Shown here: positions 16,892 through 25,292 of the stretch, one piece after another
How positions within the stretch are numbered: the first letter of the stretch is position 1
Layout: every line of letters begins with the position of its first letter
Assembly (NCBI GenBank): GCA_022769125.1
Contig: JALEKN010000064.1
Location: 1-37,001, forward strand
Reading direction: 5' to 3'
DNA: 37,001 bases
Source: Agathobacter sp.
GTDB lineage: Bacteria > Bacillota > Clostridia > Lachnospirales > Lachnospiraceae
Notes under the pieces: model-generated
What the model was told of the DNA's origin: nothing
The model's input: the letters and a program-made list of their open reading frames with translations, nothing else
Databases searched by the model: none
Made by a program: the position numbers and the translations under genes

Positions 16892-18635
16892 CTAACGTTA
16901 TCTTTCCTTCCCCTACACGATATACAAGATCACAGTTCTGGATTGTCTGCAATCTGTGAGCAATAATGATCATTGTTTTCTTACCATGCAGTCCGTTGAT
17001 TGCCTCCATGAGTGCCTCCTCCGTCTCATTGTCGAGTGCGGATGTTGCCTCGTCAAAGATCAGCACCTTCGGCTGCGTATACAATGCGCGCGCGATACCG
17101 ATTCTCTGTCTCTGTCCGCCGGAAAGACGCACACCGCGCTCTCCGATCTGTGTATCCAGTCCCTCAGGAAGACTTCTTACAAAGTCCTCCAGCTGTGCTT
17201 CACGAAGTGCCATCCACACTGCGTCATCTGATGCGTCTGTCGCGTTGCCAAACATGATGTTGGCGCGGATTGTATCATCCAGCAGATAGATGGTCTGTGG
17301 AATGTAGGAAATGTTACGCAGCCATGCATGATAATTGCTCTCGATATCCCGTCCGTCCACCAGAACCTGTCCGCTTTCCGGCTTTAACAGTCCGAGCAGC
17401 ACATCAATTGCCGTTGTTTTTCCGGCTCCGGATGTTCCTACTACTCCGACGGAGGATGCAATCGGAATTTCCATATTCGCATGCTCCAGAATATACTTAT
17501 CCCCCTCATCATATTTGAATGTGATGTTTCTTAACTCTATCTTGTCCTGTAACGTAAATGCGGTTTCGTCTATTTCTTCTGCCCTGTGTTCAGGCAGCGC
17601 TGCTGTCTCCACGACTGCTTCTGATGCTTTCTTAATATGCTCTACTGTGCGGTTTAACTGCGGCATATTGTAAGCAATCTCATTTGCGTAAGAGCTGACA
17701 CGGTTTGCACTTGGAAGCAGCCGTACTGCTGCCAGCACAAATGCGGAAAGCTGTGGAACCATATTTGCGATATTCTCCCCTTGCAGCAGCCGCACGATAA
17801 AGATGAGAAGCACCCCGGAAATACATGTTGCTTCAAGCATGACACGTGGCACATTACGGTATACCGCACGTTCCTTCTCCATCTTCTTATCAATTCTATC
17901 GTTGTATGCGTAGTTTTCCTCAAAAAAGTTCTCGCTCTCCGCAATCTTGATATCCTTGATTCCTCCGGAAAACTGAAGCAGCCATTTGGTTGCTATGGTA
18001 TCGTATTTTACATGGCTTGCACCATAGCGGTTGAGCTTCGGCTTAATAACTTTTGCGATAAAAAGCATCAGAACTGCAAGCATTATTCCCATAGCAAGAG
18101 CCATTCCCGGATCCATCACAAAGACAGTGAGTGCAAGAATGATTGCAACAAACACCTCTGCGCACATTTCCATAACATCCTGTACGATCACAAAAGCTCC
18201 TACCGTGTCCTGGCTGATCAGCCGTACAATGTCAGAGGTATTTATTCCAAGGTAATAGCTGTATGGCTTATGGAGAAAGATGTTGACCAGCTTCTTCTGT
18301 GTGCGGTACAGATTGTCGAAAGAATACTTGGCAACCACATAGTACTGCAAAAGCTGGAAAAGATTCTTACCTACAAATAAAAAGATCAAAACCACCATGA
18401 GCGCAATGGTAAGGGAGGTGGCAGAGGTTATATGAAAGACCTCACAAAAGCCCGCAACCAGCCTGTTGGATTCCATCGTATCCGGATCCATGACGAGTGT
18501 CACGACCGGTACGATCATGGACACGCCAAGTACCTCCAGAATAGCGCTGAAAATCATCATGATGATGATGAAAGGAATCTTCCGTTTTTCGCTTTTCTCC
18601 AAAATGATACTTAATTGATGTAAAACACTACGCAT
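16869..18635 (-). CDS. ABC exporter (permease plus ATPase), PglK/MsbA-type lipid-linked oligosaccharide flippase
   Basis: 588 residues: six membrane helices within about 20-320, then an ATPase domain. Walker A is GTSGAGKTT (400-408), the signature is LSGGQ (504-508), Walker B VLIFDE (524-529), and the switch His is H560. The half-transporter form works as a homodimer. PglK of Campylobacter has this size and flips the completed lipid-linked glycan. No Wzx-type flippase is visible in the window, and Wzy- and Wzz-like genes are close by, so this is the best candidate to move the repeat unit across the membrane. GAGGAAAA lies before the ATG. A peptide or drug exporter cannot be excluded by sequence alone, but the context argues against it. 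Confidence 0.85.
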   Translation of the reverse strand: MRSVLHQLSIILEKSEKRKIPFIIIMMIFSAILEVLGVSMIVPVVTLVMDPDTMESNRLVAGFCEVFHITSATSLTIALMVVLIFLFVGKNLFQLLQYYVVAKYSFDNLYRTQKKLVNIFLHKPYSYYLGINTSDIVRLISQDTVGAFVIVQDVMEMCAEVFVAIILALTVFVMDPGMALAMGIMLAVLMLFIAKVIKPKLNRYGASHVKYDTIATKWLLQFSGGIKDIKIAESENFFEENYAYNDRIDKKMEKERAVYRNVPRVMLEATCISGVLLIFIVRLLQGENIANMVPQLSAFVLAAVRLLPSANRVSSYANEIAYNMPQLNRTVEHIKKASEAVVETAALPEHRAEEIDETAFTLQDKIELRNITFKYDEGDKYILEHANMEIPIASSVGVVGTSGAGKTTAIDVLLGLLKPESGQVLVDGRDIESNYHAWLRNISYIPQTIYLLDDTIRANIMFGNATDASDDAVWMALREAQLEDFVRSLPEGLDTQIGERGVRLSGGQRQRIGIARALYTQPKVLIFDEATSALDNETEEALMEAINGLHGKKTMIIIAHRLQTIQNCDLVYRVGEGKITLDEHAKES

Positions 18636-18647
18636 AATTTTCCTCGT

Positions 18648-19742
18648 TTATCTAAATTCGTTGATGGCTTTTATCACTCTGCCTGCCTCTTCATCCGTCA
18701 TACCGTAATACAGCGGAATGGAAAGTTCTGTTGCCGATATCTGTTCTGCGATCGGATAGGTTCCCTGTGGAATCTGCAAATCCTTATACGCCTCCTGCAT
18801 ATGGATCGGAATTGGATAATGGCAGTTCGTTCCGATGCCCTTTTCGTTCAGGAACTTCTCAAGTTCGTCTCTTCTGTCACAGCGGATTGCAAAGATATGG
18901 AACACATGCGTACCGTATTCTTCCACTGTCGGTAATGTCACAAGCGGATTGCTGATCTCCTTTAAATATCTCTCGGCCACCTGATGACGCCCCGCATTCC
19001 AACGATCCAGATTGGCAAGTTTGACGCGGAGAAATGCCGCCTGCAATTCATCCAGTCTGGTATTGTGTCCCTGATAGATGTGGTGATACTTATAATCACT
19101 ACCATAATTGCCGAGCGCACGTACTTTCTTTGCAAGCTCCTCATCGTCTGTTACAACCGCGCCTGCATCTCCGAGTGCGCCTAAGTTCTTGCCCGGATAA
19201 AAGCTGAATCCCGCTGCGTCCGCAAGGGAACCGACCTTTCTTCCTTTGTATGTAGAGCCATGTGCCTGCGCTGCATCCTCGATAACCTTGAGTCCGTGCT
19301 TCTTTGCAATCTTGCAGATTTCATCCATATCGGAAGCCTGTCCATAAAGCTGAACCGCGATAATGGCTTTTGTCCTTTCTGTTATCTTCTCTTCGATAAG
19401 TTCCGGGTCAATGGTATAACTTCTTAGCCGTGGCTCGACAAATACCGGTGTCGCGCCTGCATAGGTTACCGCGAGTGCAGTGGCAATAAAAGTATTGGAC
19501 GGTACGATTACCTCGTCTCCTTTCCCGATTCCATAGCCTCTTAAGATCAGGAGCAATGCATCCAGGCCATTGCCTACGCCAATACAATACTTTGCATTGC
19601 AATAGTCAGCGTATTCCTTCTCGAATGCGCTGCACTCTTCTCCTTGGATAAACCAGCCTTTCTCAAATACTTTCTGAAATGCAGCCTGCATTTCAGCCGC
19701 CACTTCTTTGTGCATTGGCTCAAATGTTGAAAACGGAATCAT
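18648..19742 (-). CDS. DegT/DnrJ/EryC1 nucleotide-sugar aminotransferase, FdtB/QdtB-like
   Basis: 364 residues of the PLP fold-type I sugar aminotransferase family. The PLP lysine is K185 in [20 protein letters not shown], and the pyridine-N aspartate is D156 in IEDAAQAHG. The sequence is close in style to FdtB/QdtB, which convert dTDP-3-keto-6-deoxyhexose to the 3-amino sugar with glutamate. This fits its partner: the start overlaps, as ATGA, the end of an FdtA/QdtA-type ketoisomerase, with GGGAGG upstream. Together they would make dTDP-3-amino-3,6-dideoxy-galactose or -glucose in the cytoplasm. The C3 rather than C4 specificity rests mainly on this pairing. Confidence 0.9.
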   Translation of the reverse strand: MIPFSTFEPMHKEVAAEMQAAFQKVFEKGWFIQGEECSAFEKEYADYCNAKYCIGVGNGLDALLLILRGYGIGKGDEVIVPSNTFIATALAVTYAGATPVFVEPRLRSYTIDPELIEEKITERTKAIIAVQLYGQASDMDEICKIAKKHGLKVIEDAAQAHGSTYKGRKVGSLADAAGFSFYPGKNLGALGDAGAVVTDDEELAKKVRALGNYGSDYKYHHIYQGHNTRLDELQAAFLRVKLANLDRWNAGRHQVAERYLKEISNPLVTLPTVEEYGTHVFHIFAIRCDRRDELEKFLNEKGIGTNCHYPIPIHMQEAYKDLQIPQGTYPIAEQISATELSIPLYYGMTDEEAGRVIKAINEFR

Positions 19743-20146
19743 TTTCTTACCTCCCGTACATAATCGATAAATTCCTGATAGTTTCTAATGTAATCATCCT
19801 CATTGTACAATTCAGAGGCAAGCACCATCAGTACAGCGCCATCTGTAAAATCGTACATTTCCCTCCAGGTGAGATTGTCAATATAAAGGCCTTCATATGG
19901 TTTGTCCAGCCGTACCTCTTTGCATTCCTCTCCATCATCAAGATGGATAGTGCATGCTCCGTTCACACAGAACAACACCTGATGCAGGGATTTATGTGCA
20001 TGATAGCCACGGCGTACATTCTTGGCTGTATCATAGATATAGTATACCCGCTTGATTGTAAACGGAATTTCCTTTCCCTCTTCCACCGCTACAAGGTGGC
20101 CTCTTTCGTCCCCGTGCTGTTGAAAGTTTACAAGCTTTACTTCCAT
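19739..20146 (-). CDS. Cupin dTDP-4-keto-6-deoxyhexose 3,4-ketoisomerase, FdtA/QdtA-like
   Basis: 135 residues, the normal length for this cupin family. The catalytic histidines stand in [12 protein letters not shown] (H49, H51), the same pair used by FdtA, followed by the strand [14 protein letters not shown] and [13 protein letters not shown]. The enzyme shifts the keto group of dTDP-4-keto-6-deoxyglucose from C4 to C3. The product is the substrate for the aminotransferase encoded directly downstream with a 4-base overlap. A very strong ribosome site (AGAAGGAGGG) precedes the ATG, inside the end of the upstream GT4 gene. I cannot tell FdtA (galacto product) from QdtA (gluco product) by eye. 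The dTDP-sugar supply genes must lie elsewhere. Confidence 0.9.
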   Translation of the reverse strand: MEVKLVNFQQHGDERGHLVAVEEGKEIPFTIKRVYYIYDTAKNVRRGYHAHKSLHQVLFCVNGACTIHLDDGEECKEVRLDKPYEGLYIDNLTWREMYDFTDGAVLMVLASELYNEDDYIRNYQEFIDYVREVRK

Positions 20147-21369
20147 GGTTGTCCCTCCTTCTGCTTACTTAGCAGTTCGTTGTACAATTTCAGATATGAC
20201 TTTGCCATTGTCTGTTTTGAGTAGTGCGTTGACGCCTCCTCTGTCATTTTTCTCTGTTCTCCCGGTGCCATGCCGCGTTTGTATTTTCCCCACTCCGCCA
20301 CTAGATGTTCTAACGCTTCTACATTTCCATATTCACAGAACTGTGTGTATTCTGGTAAGGCAATACTCTCGGTACCTCCGCTTAAGAAACCCACCACCGG
20401 AGTCCCACAGCACAGGCTCTCGGCACATGCCATGCCAAAAGTCTCCTTTCTGCTGGTAAGCACTACAAGATCTGCCTTCCGGTACTCTTCGGCAAGCAGC
20501 TTCTGATTGCTCAGATTGCCAAGCACGGTAATGTTTTTCGGTAAATCCTCTTTATTGGCCAGATGGTCGGCTCCTGCCACCCGGATCTCGTATTCCAAGG
20601 GCAGCCTCTTTGCAAGTTCGATCAGATGAACGCCTCCCTTGATGTCTGAAGGATCATCGGAAAAGCTGGATGTTACCTGCAAAATCGTTATCTTATCGGG
20701 ATTCTTTGTTTCCTGTCCACTGCAAAATACGGATGTATCAATTCCATTTCCGATCACGCAGCCCTGCAATTCTTTACAGATTGTTGACTCCTGCAGTCTT
20801 TTCAGCTGCCACGGCGATACACACACCATCCTTGCGCTCTTAAAATCATGCAATGCAGCGTACATTTTCTTCCAGGAAAGTTCTGCACGGTTAAATATCG
20901 CAGAATTGGTTGCTCTCTTGTAATCCACACAATGTTTGCACCCATCCATATACTGCTTACAGTCAAACGCATATGGACAGTTCCCAGTATAGAAAAATTC
21001 CGCATGGTTGGTGATTACCGTCGGTATCCCCTGTGTCTTTAAATACTCAAGTATCTTATATACATTCAGGGTATTGCCGTTCGGGCAATGTACATGCACA
21101 ATATCTGGCCGGTATTCTTCGATTTTACGAAGCAGACGTCTTGTCGGTGCAATTCCATTCTGGTACTGTAAACCTTTTAACCGGCTCAGCCTGTTATGCA
21201 CATGAGTAAACAGCCACCCGGTGAGGCAATACGCGTTTTTTGCTCCGCCGATCGTATCATACTCATAGCAATGAAAAAACTCACACTCCGGAAGTTCCCT
21301 TTCGATGTCGCAGATCAGTTTTCCTGTGCTTCCGTATCCATACGTCCAATTGATTGTTAATATTCTCAT
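20137..21369 (-). CDS. GT4 family glycosyltransferase with a four-Cys motif
   Basis: 410 residues, GT-B fold. N-terminal domain: RILTINWTYGYGSTGKLICD and PDIVHVHCPNGNTLNVYKI. C-terminal donor domain: ITILQVTSSFSDDPSDIKGG, DLVVLTSRKETFGMACAESL (the E-x7-E region) and GTPVVGFLSGGTESI. Between them is TGNCPYAFDCKQYMDGCKHC, with cysteines at 131, 137, 144 and 147. A similar motif occurs in the GT4 at 23424-24653, suggesting a structural metal site or disulfide cluster typical of this subfamily. It overlaps the FdtA-like gene by 10 bases and lies 3 bases after the Wzz-like gene, with only a weak ribosome site. It could transfer the amino sugar made by the two genes that follow; that is only a guess from position. 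Confidence 0.85.
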   Translation of the reverse strand: MRILTINWTYGYGSTGKLICDIERELPECEFFHCYEYDTIGGAKNAYCLTGWLFTHVHNRLSRLKGLQYQNGIAPTRRLLRKIEEYRPDIVHVHCPNGNTLNVYKILEYLKTQGIPTVITNHAEFFYTGNCPYAFDCKQYMDGCKHCVDYKRATNSAIFNRAELSWKKMYAALHDFKSARMVCVSPWQLKRLQESTICKELQGCVIGNGIDTSVFCSGQETKNPDKITILQVTSSFSDDPSDIKGGVHLIELAKRLPLEYEIRVAGADHLANKEDLPKNITVLGNLSNQKLLAEEYRKADLVVLTSRKETFGMACAESLCCGTPVVGFLSGGTESIALPEYTQFCEYGNVEALEHLVAEWGKYKRGMAPGEQRKMTEEASTHYSKQTMAKSYLKLYNELLSKQKEGQPWK

Positions 21370-21372
21370 AGA

Positions 21373-22293
21373 TTAGTCCCGAATCAGCAGCACACCCAAA
21401 ACCTCAACTCCGAGAGACTGCATTGTCTCATGGATTGCTGTCAGTGTGCGAAGTTTTGTGTCATTTACCTTTGCAACAATAATCGCCTGCCCCGCCTCTT
21501 TGATAGCGGACAGTGCATCTGTATCCTGCAGGAAGTCGCTATATGCAGTTCCCTTTGTAACTGCCTGCACGGTATTTAAGCACCCGGTATCTTTTGACTT
21601 GTCAAGTGCCCCCAGAACTGCAACCTTGTTCTGCTCATTCCATCTGTCTGACTCAAGGACCAGCTTCACCCCATCCTCGAGATGCCCCTCCGTTCCGTCA
21701 ACCGTATTCACACGATAGCCGAAATTCATACGGATCTCATCCTCGGAATGCAGATACCCTAAGAGAAGATATCCCAGGATAAAAAGTGCGATCAAAGTAG
21801 CCGCTCCGATCACGACTCCTCCGAATACCATGTTCTGGGTAAGTGTCGGATACGGGCGAATATCATTCTCATCAACCCCATTGAGCAGATCATAATAGCG
21901 TGCTTGATAATTGTTATATGCGTAGCGGTAGCTGATGCTAAGGGAGCGGATCTTATCGATATTTTCCATAAGTTCCTCCATCCGGAGAAACTCGTCTTCG
22001 GTGGGACTTTCAATTAGGCGTAGGTTCTCAAGTTCATCCTCATGCCCTTTCATGATCTTTTCCATCGCGAGGGTTAGATTTACTTCTCGAAGTTCACTGT
22101 CGCTCATACGGGACAAGCATTCGTCCTTGGTGTAGAGCTTTGATGTCTCATGGCGGTACGCAACCACTTCATTAAAATATAAAAGCCCCGTTACCAAAAC
22201 AGTCAGGATGACAAAACCCGGAATCAGAAGCTTCCATTTACGTCCGATCCACTTTGCCATCGCCTTTAAGTCAATTCGAATTTCGCTTTTCAT
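21373..22293 (-). CDS. Wzz/CapA-like chain-length protein with a kinase-like C-terminal tail
   Basis: 306 residues: cytoplasmic start, helix 1 (about 23-40), an outward helical segment with heptad-like Leu/Glu pattern (55-145), helix 2 (about 153-180) and a cytoplasmic tail. This is the layout of polysaccharide co-polymerases. The tail ends with TDALSAIKEAGQAIIVAKVN and SLGVEVLGVLLIRD, which resembles the last part of BY-kinases (CapB/CpsD). No Walker A GKT/S loop is visible, so it is probably not an active kinase. AAGGAGG stands 9 bases before the ATG at 22293, so I prefer that start to one 12 codons earlier. The neighbouring Wzy-like gene supports a role in polymer length control. Confidence 0.72.
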   Translation of the reverse strand: MKSEIRIDLKAMAKWIGRKWKLLIPGFVILTVLVTGLLYFNEVVAYRHETSKLYTKDECLSRMSDSELREVNLTLAMEKIMKGHEDELENLRLIESPTEDEFLRMEELMENIDKIRSLSISYRYAYNNYQARYYDLLNGVDENDIRPYPTLTQNMVFGGVVIGAATLIALFILGYLLLGYLHSEDEIRMNFGYRVNTVDGTEGHLEDGVKLVLESDRWNEQNKVAVLGALDKSKDTGCLNTVQAVTKGTAYSDFLQDTDALSAIKEAGQAIIVAKVNDTKLRTLTAIHETMQSLGVEVLGVLLIRD

Positions 22294-23464
22294 ATAAGAT
22301 TCCCTCCTTGCCGCAGTCTGTGACGGCAACTCTTTTTACGTGTTTTTTGTATAGCATATATCCCAGATAAAAGGAAAGTATCGGACATGCCAGCTGTACT
22401 GCCGAAAACATGATCACCGTCATGCTTGCTGCGATCGTAAATGCATGTTTTCCCTCTGCAAACAGGACTGCAAACAGCACAATGATCAGGATTGCTGCAA
22501 TTCCCGTCTCATACAGCGCCGCACCGTATCCACTCATAATGCGATACCTGGCATAGCCATGCGGCATCCCCATATTCTCTGCAAATGCTGCAAGCGCTGA
22601 TTTAATGTCCTCCATCCGCTGATTCATACTTGGGTCATCAAGCAGTACACTCCGGTCATAATACAGACCCCTTAGCATCTTAAGTAACCGGTTATCACTC
22701 TGGAGATTTCGCATTGCGAGATATCCTCCGAACAGAAAGATAACGCCAAGACAGGCGACCGACATTCCAAGCCATCCTCTTTTTACCAGATCCTCAATCA
22801 CATAAAACACAAGAAAGATCATGACATAAAGGATTGTCAGCGTAGACATTGCCAGAAATACAATCTGAAACAGCAGACATATCATATATGCAAGCTTATG
22901 TTTTTTAAATTCCATTGCGAAGAGCAAAAAGAAGATACACATATATCCGTAAAAGGATGGTTCTCCGGATAAGCTGACTACACCTCTGTCTGCCGAGGTC
23001 CGCGGCAGGGAAAGCAGTCCATACGCAAAGCTTCTGTCCACGAACCGCTGGATCATTCCTACTGCAAACCATATCCATATTGCAAATTTAATCCACTTTT
23101 CATTTAATCCCCCCTGCTCTTTTAACATCTGATAGACGGCAATGGTAATAAAAAAGATCGAAGCATAATTGGCACCGCTTCTCGCCAGGCTCATGAGCGG
23201 AAGTCCCTTCGCTGCAGAAAAAAGTCCAATTACCAGACAGACTCCAAAATAGAAGGTCAGGATATCAATATATCCGTTGCGCTCCCAGTTCTTTGCCGCT
23301 ATGCATCTGCCAATCACAAGCAGGATTGCCAGAAAAAGTGCCCACGGCTGCGTATCTGTATTGATGAGTTTCCCGCCAACAAATGGAAAGCACATTGCCA
23401 TATAAAATACGAAGTACACAAGCTTATTTAGTTTTCCGCTCCATAATCGTCTGATATAATTCAT
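22271..23464 (-). CDS. Wzy-like O-antigen/polysaccharide polymerase
   Basis: 397 residues with about eleven membrane helices and no soluble domain. A larger outward loop region follows the seventh helix. The short block RGVVSLSGEPSFYGYM (about 182-197) is of a kind seen in Wzy proteins. Sequence conservation in Wzy is low, so the call rests on helix layout, this block and position next to the Wzz-like gene, which it overlaps by 23 bases. It would link repeat units on the outer face. It also overlaps the upstream GT4 gene by 41 bases with only a weak ribosome site; a later start (ATG at about residue 22) would fall inside the first helix, so the long form is kept. Confidence 0.75.
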   Translation of the reverse strand: MNYIRRLWSGKLNKLVYFVFYMAMCFPFVGGKLINTDTQPWALFLAILLVIGRCIAAKNWERNGYIDILTFYFGVCLVIGLFSAAKGLPLMSLARSGANYASIFFITIAVYQMLKEQGGLNEKWIKFAIWIWFAVGMIQRFVDRSFAYGLLSLPRTSADRGVVSLSGEPSFYGYMCIFFLLFAMEFKKHKLAYMICLLFQIVFLAMSTLTILYVMIFLVFYVIEDLVKRGWLGMSVACLGVIFLFGGYLAMRNLQSDNRLLKMLRGLYYDRSVLLDDPSMNQRMEDIKSALAAFAENMGMPHGYARYRIMSGYGAALYETGIAAILIIVLFAVLFAEGKHAFTIAASMTVIMFSAVQLACPILSFYLGYMLYKKHVKRVAVTDCGKEGILYEKRNSN

Positions 23465-24653
23465 AATATTTTTTACAAGCTTCCTCTTTGAAAAACTCCT
23501 TGTTTCTATCTAATTCTTTTGTCCTTCCAAGCCATGGAAGACTTCCATCTTCAAGCCTTCTGACAATATCCGCAACAGCTGCAATATCGCCCCTTCCGAC
23601 AATATATCCTGTCGCTTCTTCGCCGTCCGTCTGTACACATTCCGGTACTGCAGTACTGTTGTATACAACAGCCGGTGTCCCACAGAAGATTGCCTCGACC
23701 GTTGTCAGTCCAAATGTCTCCTCCACGCTTGCGTTGAAATACAGATCTGACTCCGAGTAAATCTGTGCGAGTTCTTCCACATCCTTAGTACGCTCAATAC
23801 CAACGATATCTGCCGGCAGCATCTGGATCTGTTCTTTTTTTAAGCCAACCATAACAATGATCCAATTGTCCGGCAAAAGCTCTGCCAATTTGCAGAAATC
23901 CTCGTAACCTTTTCTTCTTGACCAGGTGCTTGCAACGCCAAGCAGTATCCTCTTATCCAACAGCCGGTATTTTTCGCGAAATGTCTGGCCGGTTCTTGGA
24001 TAGAACTTCTTTTGGTCAATCCCATTATATACCACTTCGCACGGATATCCCTGTAAAAAGGATTCCCCGACGATCCCCTTCAGCCATTTTGACGGCGTGA
24101 CAAGTGTCATATCCGGTACATTCAAAAAATAACGCTGCTTATCCCTGTAATTTCTTCGGGATTGATCCAGCAACAGACTTGCCGGATAATTCTTCTTTTC
24201 CGGGCAGTCATGGCATCCGCTTTTCCAGCGTTCACATTCTACTGCCGAGAAATAAGGGCAATGCCCGGTAAACGCCCAGCAGTCATGCAATGTCCATACT
24301 ACCGGCCTATGATATTCCTTAAGGAAATCAAATAGCACACCCACATGCAGATAGTAGCCGTGCAGGTTATGCAGATGTATGATATCCGGATTCCATGCCC
24401 GGATCTCTTCGATCAGCTTCAGCGTTGCCTTTTTGGAATAGAATCCGGTACGATCCGTGATTCTCGACAAAACCGCGTGCGCGTACACATCTGCCTGACT
24501 TCCGATCAATATGGATGGGATATCATCTGCCACTGCATTTCTGGCATACGCTAAGATGCCATCTCCCCCTTTAAGTTTAACCTCCCGGATAATATCGGAG
24601 GCGATATTTCCTGTGCTTAAATTGCCACAGATATTTATATGCAAAACTCTCAT
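23424..24653 (-). CDS. GT4 family glycosyltransferase with a four-Cys motif
   Basis: 409 residues, GT-B fold. N-terminal: RVLHINICGNLSTGNIASDI, PDIIHLHNLHGYYLHV, then WTLHDCWAFTGHCPYF and WKSGCHDCP, with cysteines at 132, 140, 147 and 150. C-terminal: LGVASTWSRRKGYEDFCKL, DLYFNASVEETFGLTTVEAI (donor-binding Glu pair) and GTPAVVYNSTAVPE. The HDCWAFTGHC block is a signature of a GT4 group common in capsule and exopolysaccharide clusters. It is a distant paralogue of the GT4 at 20137-21369. GAGG lies 12 bases before the ATG. It acts in the cytoplasm on the growing lipid-linked unit; sugar unknown. Confidence 0.87.
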   Translation of the reverse strand: MRVLHINICGNLSTGNIASDIIREVKLKGGDGILAYARNAVADDIPSILIGSQADVYAHAVLSRITDRTGFYSKKATLKLIEEIRAWNPDIIHLHNLHGYYLHVGVLFDFLKEYHRPVVWTLHDCWAFTGHCPYFSAVECERWKSGCHDCPEKKNYPASLLLDQSRRNYRDKQRYFLNVPDMTLVTPSKWLKGIVGESFLQGYPCEVVYNGIDQKKFYPRTGQTFREKYRLLDKRILLGVASTWSRRKGYEDFCKLAELLPDNWIIVMVGLKKEQIQMLPADIVGIERTKDVEELAQIYSESDLYFNASVEETFGLTTVEAIFCGTPAVVYNSTAVPECVQTDGEEATGYIVGRGDIAAVADIVRRLEDGSLPWLGRTKELDRNKEFFKEEACKKYYELYQTIMERKTK

Positions 24654-24676
24654 ATGGTTCTGTAACCTCTTACGGA

Positions 24677-25267
24677 CTATGCCGGTTCTTCGTTTTGTCT
24701 CTGTGCTGCCGGAAGTGATCTTATGACGCGTGCCGGATTCCCCGCGATCACAGAATCTGGTGGAAATGTTCCGCTAACTACACTTCCCGCGCCGACAACG
24801 CACCGGTCTCCGATCTGTGTTCCTTTCAAAATGATACAATTGCATCCGATAAATACGCTCTCTCCGATTGTCACATCCTTGCAGACTAAGTTGTCAAATA
24901 TATCGTTATTGCGTTCATCCACATCCAGAGAGTGCATATCATTGTCGATAATCTTGCAGTTGGCGCCAATAATCGTATTATCCCCAATCGTGATGTTGCC
25001 GCGGGAATAAATCGTTGATCCGGAGATTCCGACATGGTTTCCGATTCTTATCTGTCCGCCCCCTCTGGCAATGATGATTGTTCTCTGATACAGTCCGAGC
25101 AGATTGGAAAAGAATTCACTATTAATCCGGACATTTTCTCCCATGACAACAGCAGATCCCGGAAATTGGAATACAAATGGCCACCCCTTCATGCGAAGCC
25201 CTTTCCCGAACTTCACATGATTCAGCTTCATATAAACTTTTGGAAAGTAAGAATTTAATTTAAGCAT
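24677..25267 (-). CDS. Hexapeptide-repeat (left-handed beta-helix) acetyltransferase
   Basis: 196 residues. Hexapeptide repeats run from about 38 to 175 (for example GNITIGDNTIIGANCKI, DVTIGESVFIGCNCIILKG, QIGDRCVVGAGSVVSG), interrupted by the loop DNDMHSLD, whose H112 matches the catalytic His of the maltose/galactoside/WcaB-type acetyltransferases. The end SVIAGNPARVIRSL is conserved. It acetylates a sugar hydroxyl or amino group using acetyl-CoA in the cytoplasm. FdtC/QdtC, which N-acetylate dTDP-3-amino sugars, have the same fold and are not otherwise seen in the window, so this is a candidate for that step. An O-acetyl role is equally possible. GGGAGA precedes the ATG. Confidence 0.85.
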   Translation of the reverse strand: MLKLNSYFPKVYMKLNHVKFGKGLRMKGWPFVFQFPGSAVVMGENVRINSEFFSNLLGLYQRTIIIARGGGQIRIGNHVGISGSTIYSRGNITIGDNTIIGANCKIIDNDMHSLDVDERNNDIFDNLVCKDVTIGESVFIGCNCIILKGTQIGDRCVVGAGSVVSGTFPPDSVIAGNPARVIRSLPAAQRQNEEPA

Positions 25268-25292
25268 AAATCTCTCCCTTTTCTTCTGATGA

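Noticed and set aside
17781-18380. 199-codon plus-strand reading frame
   Set aside because: It is opposite the membrane domain of the ABC exporter; the composition (many H, N, K, C) is that of a reverse-strand shadow.
18549-18570. Short ATC/ATG-rich repeat (catcatgatgatgatga)
   Set aside because: It simply encodes a Met/Ile-rich stretch in the first membrane helix of the ABC exporter.
19679-20224. 181-codon plus-strand reading frame
   Set aside because: It overlaps the whole FdtA-like gene, which has intact catalytic residues; no domain or ribosome site.
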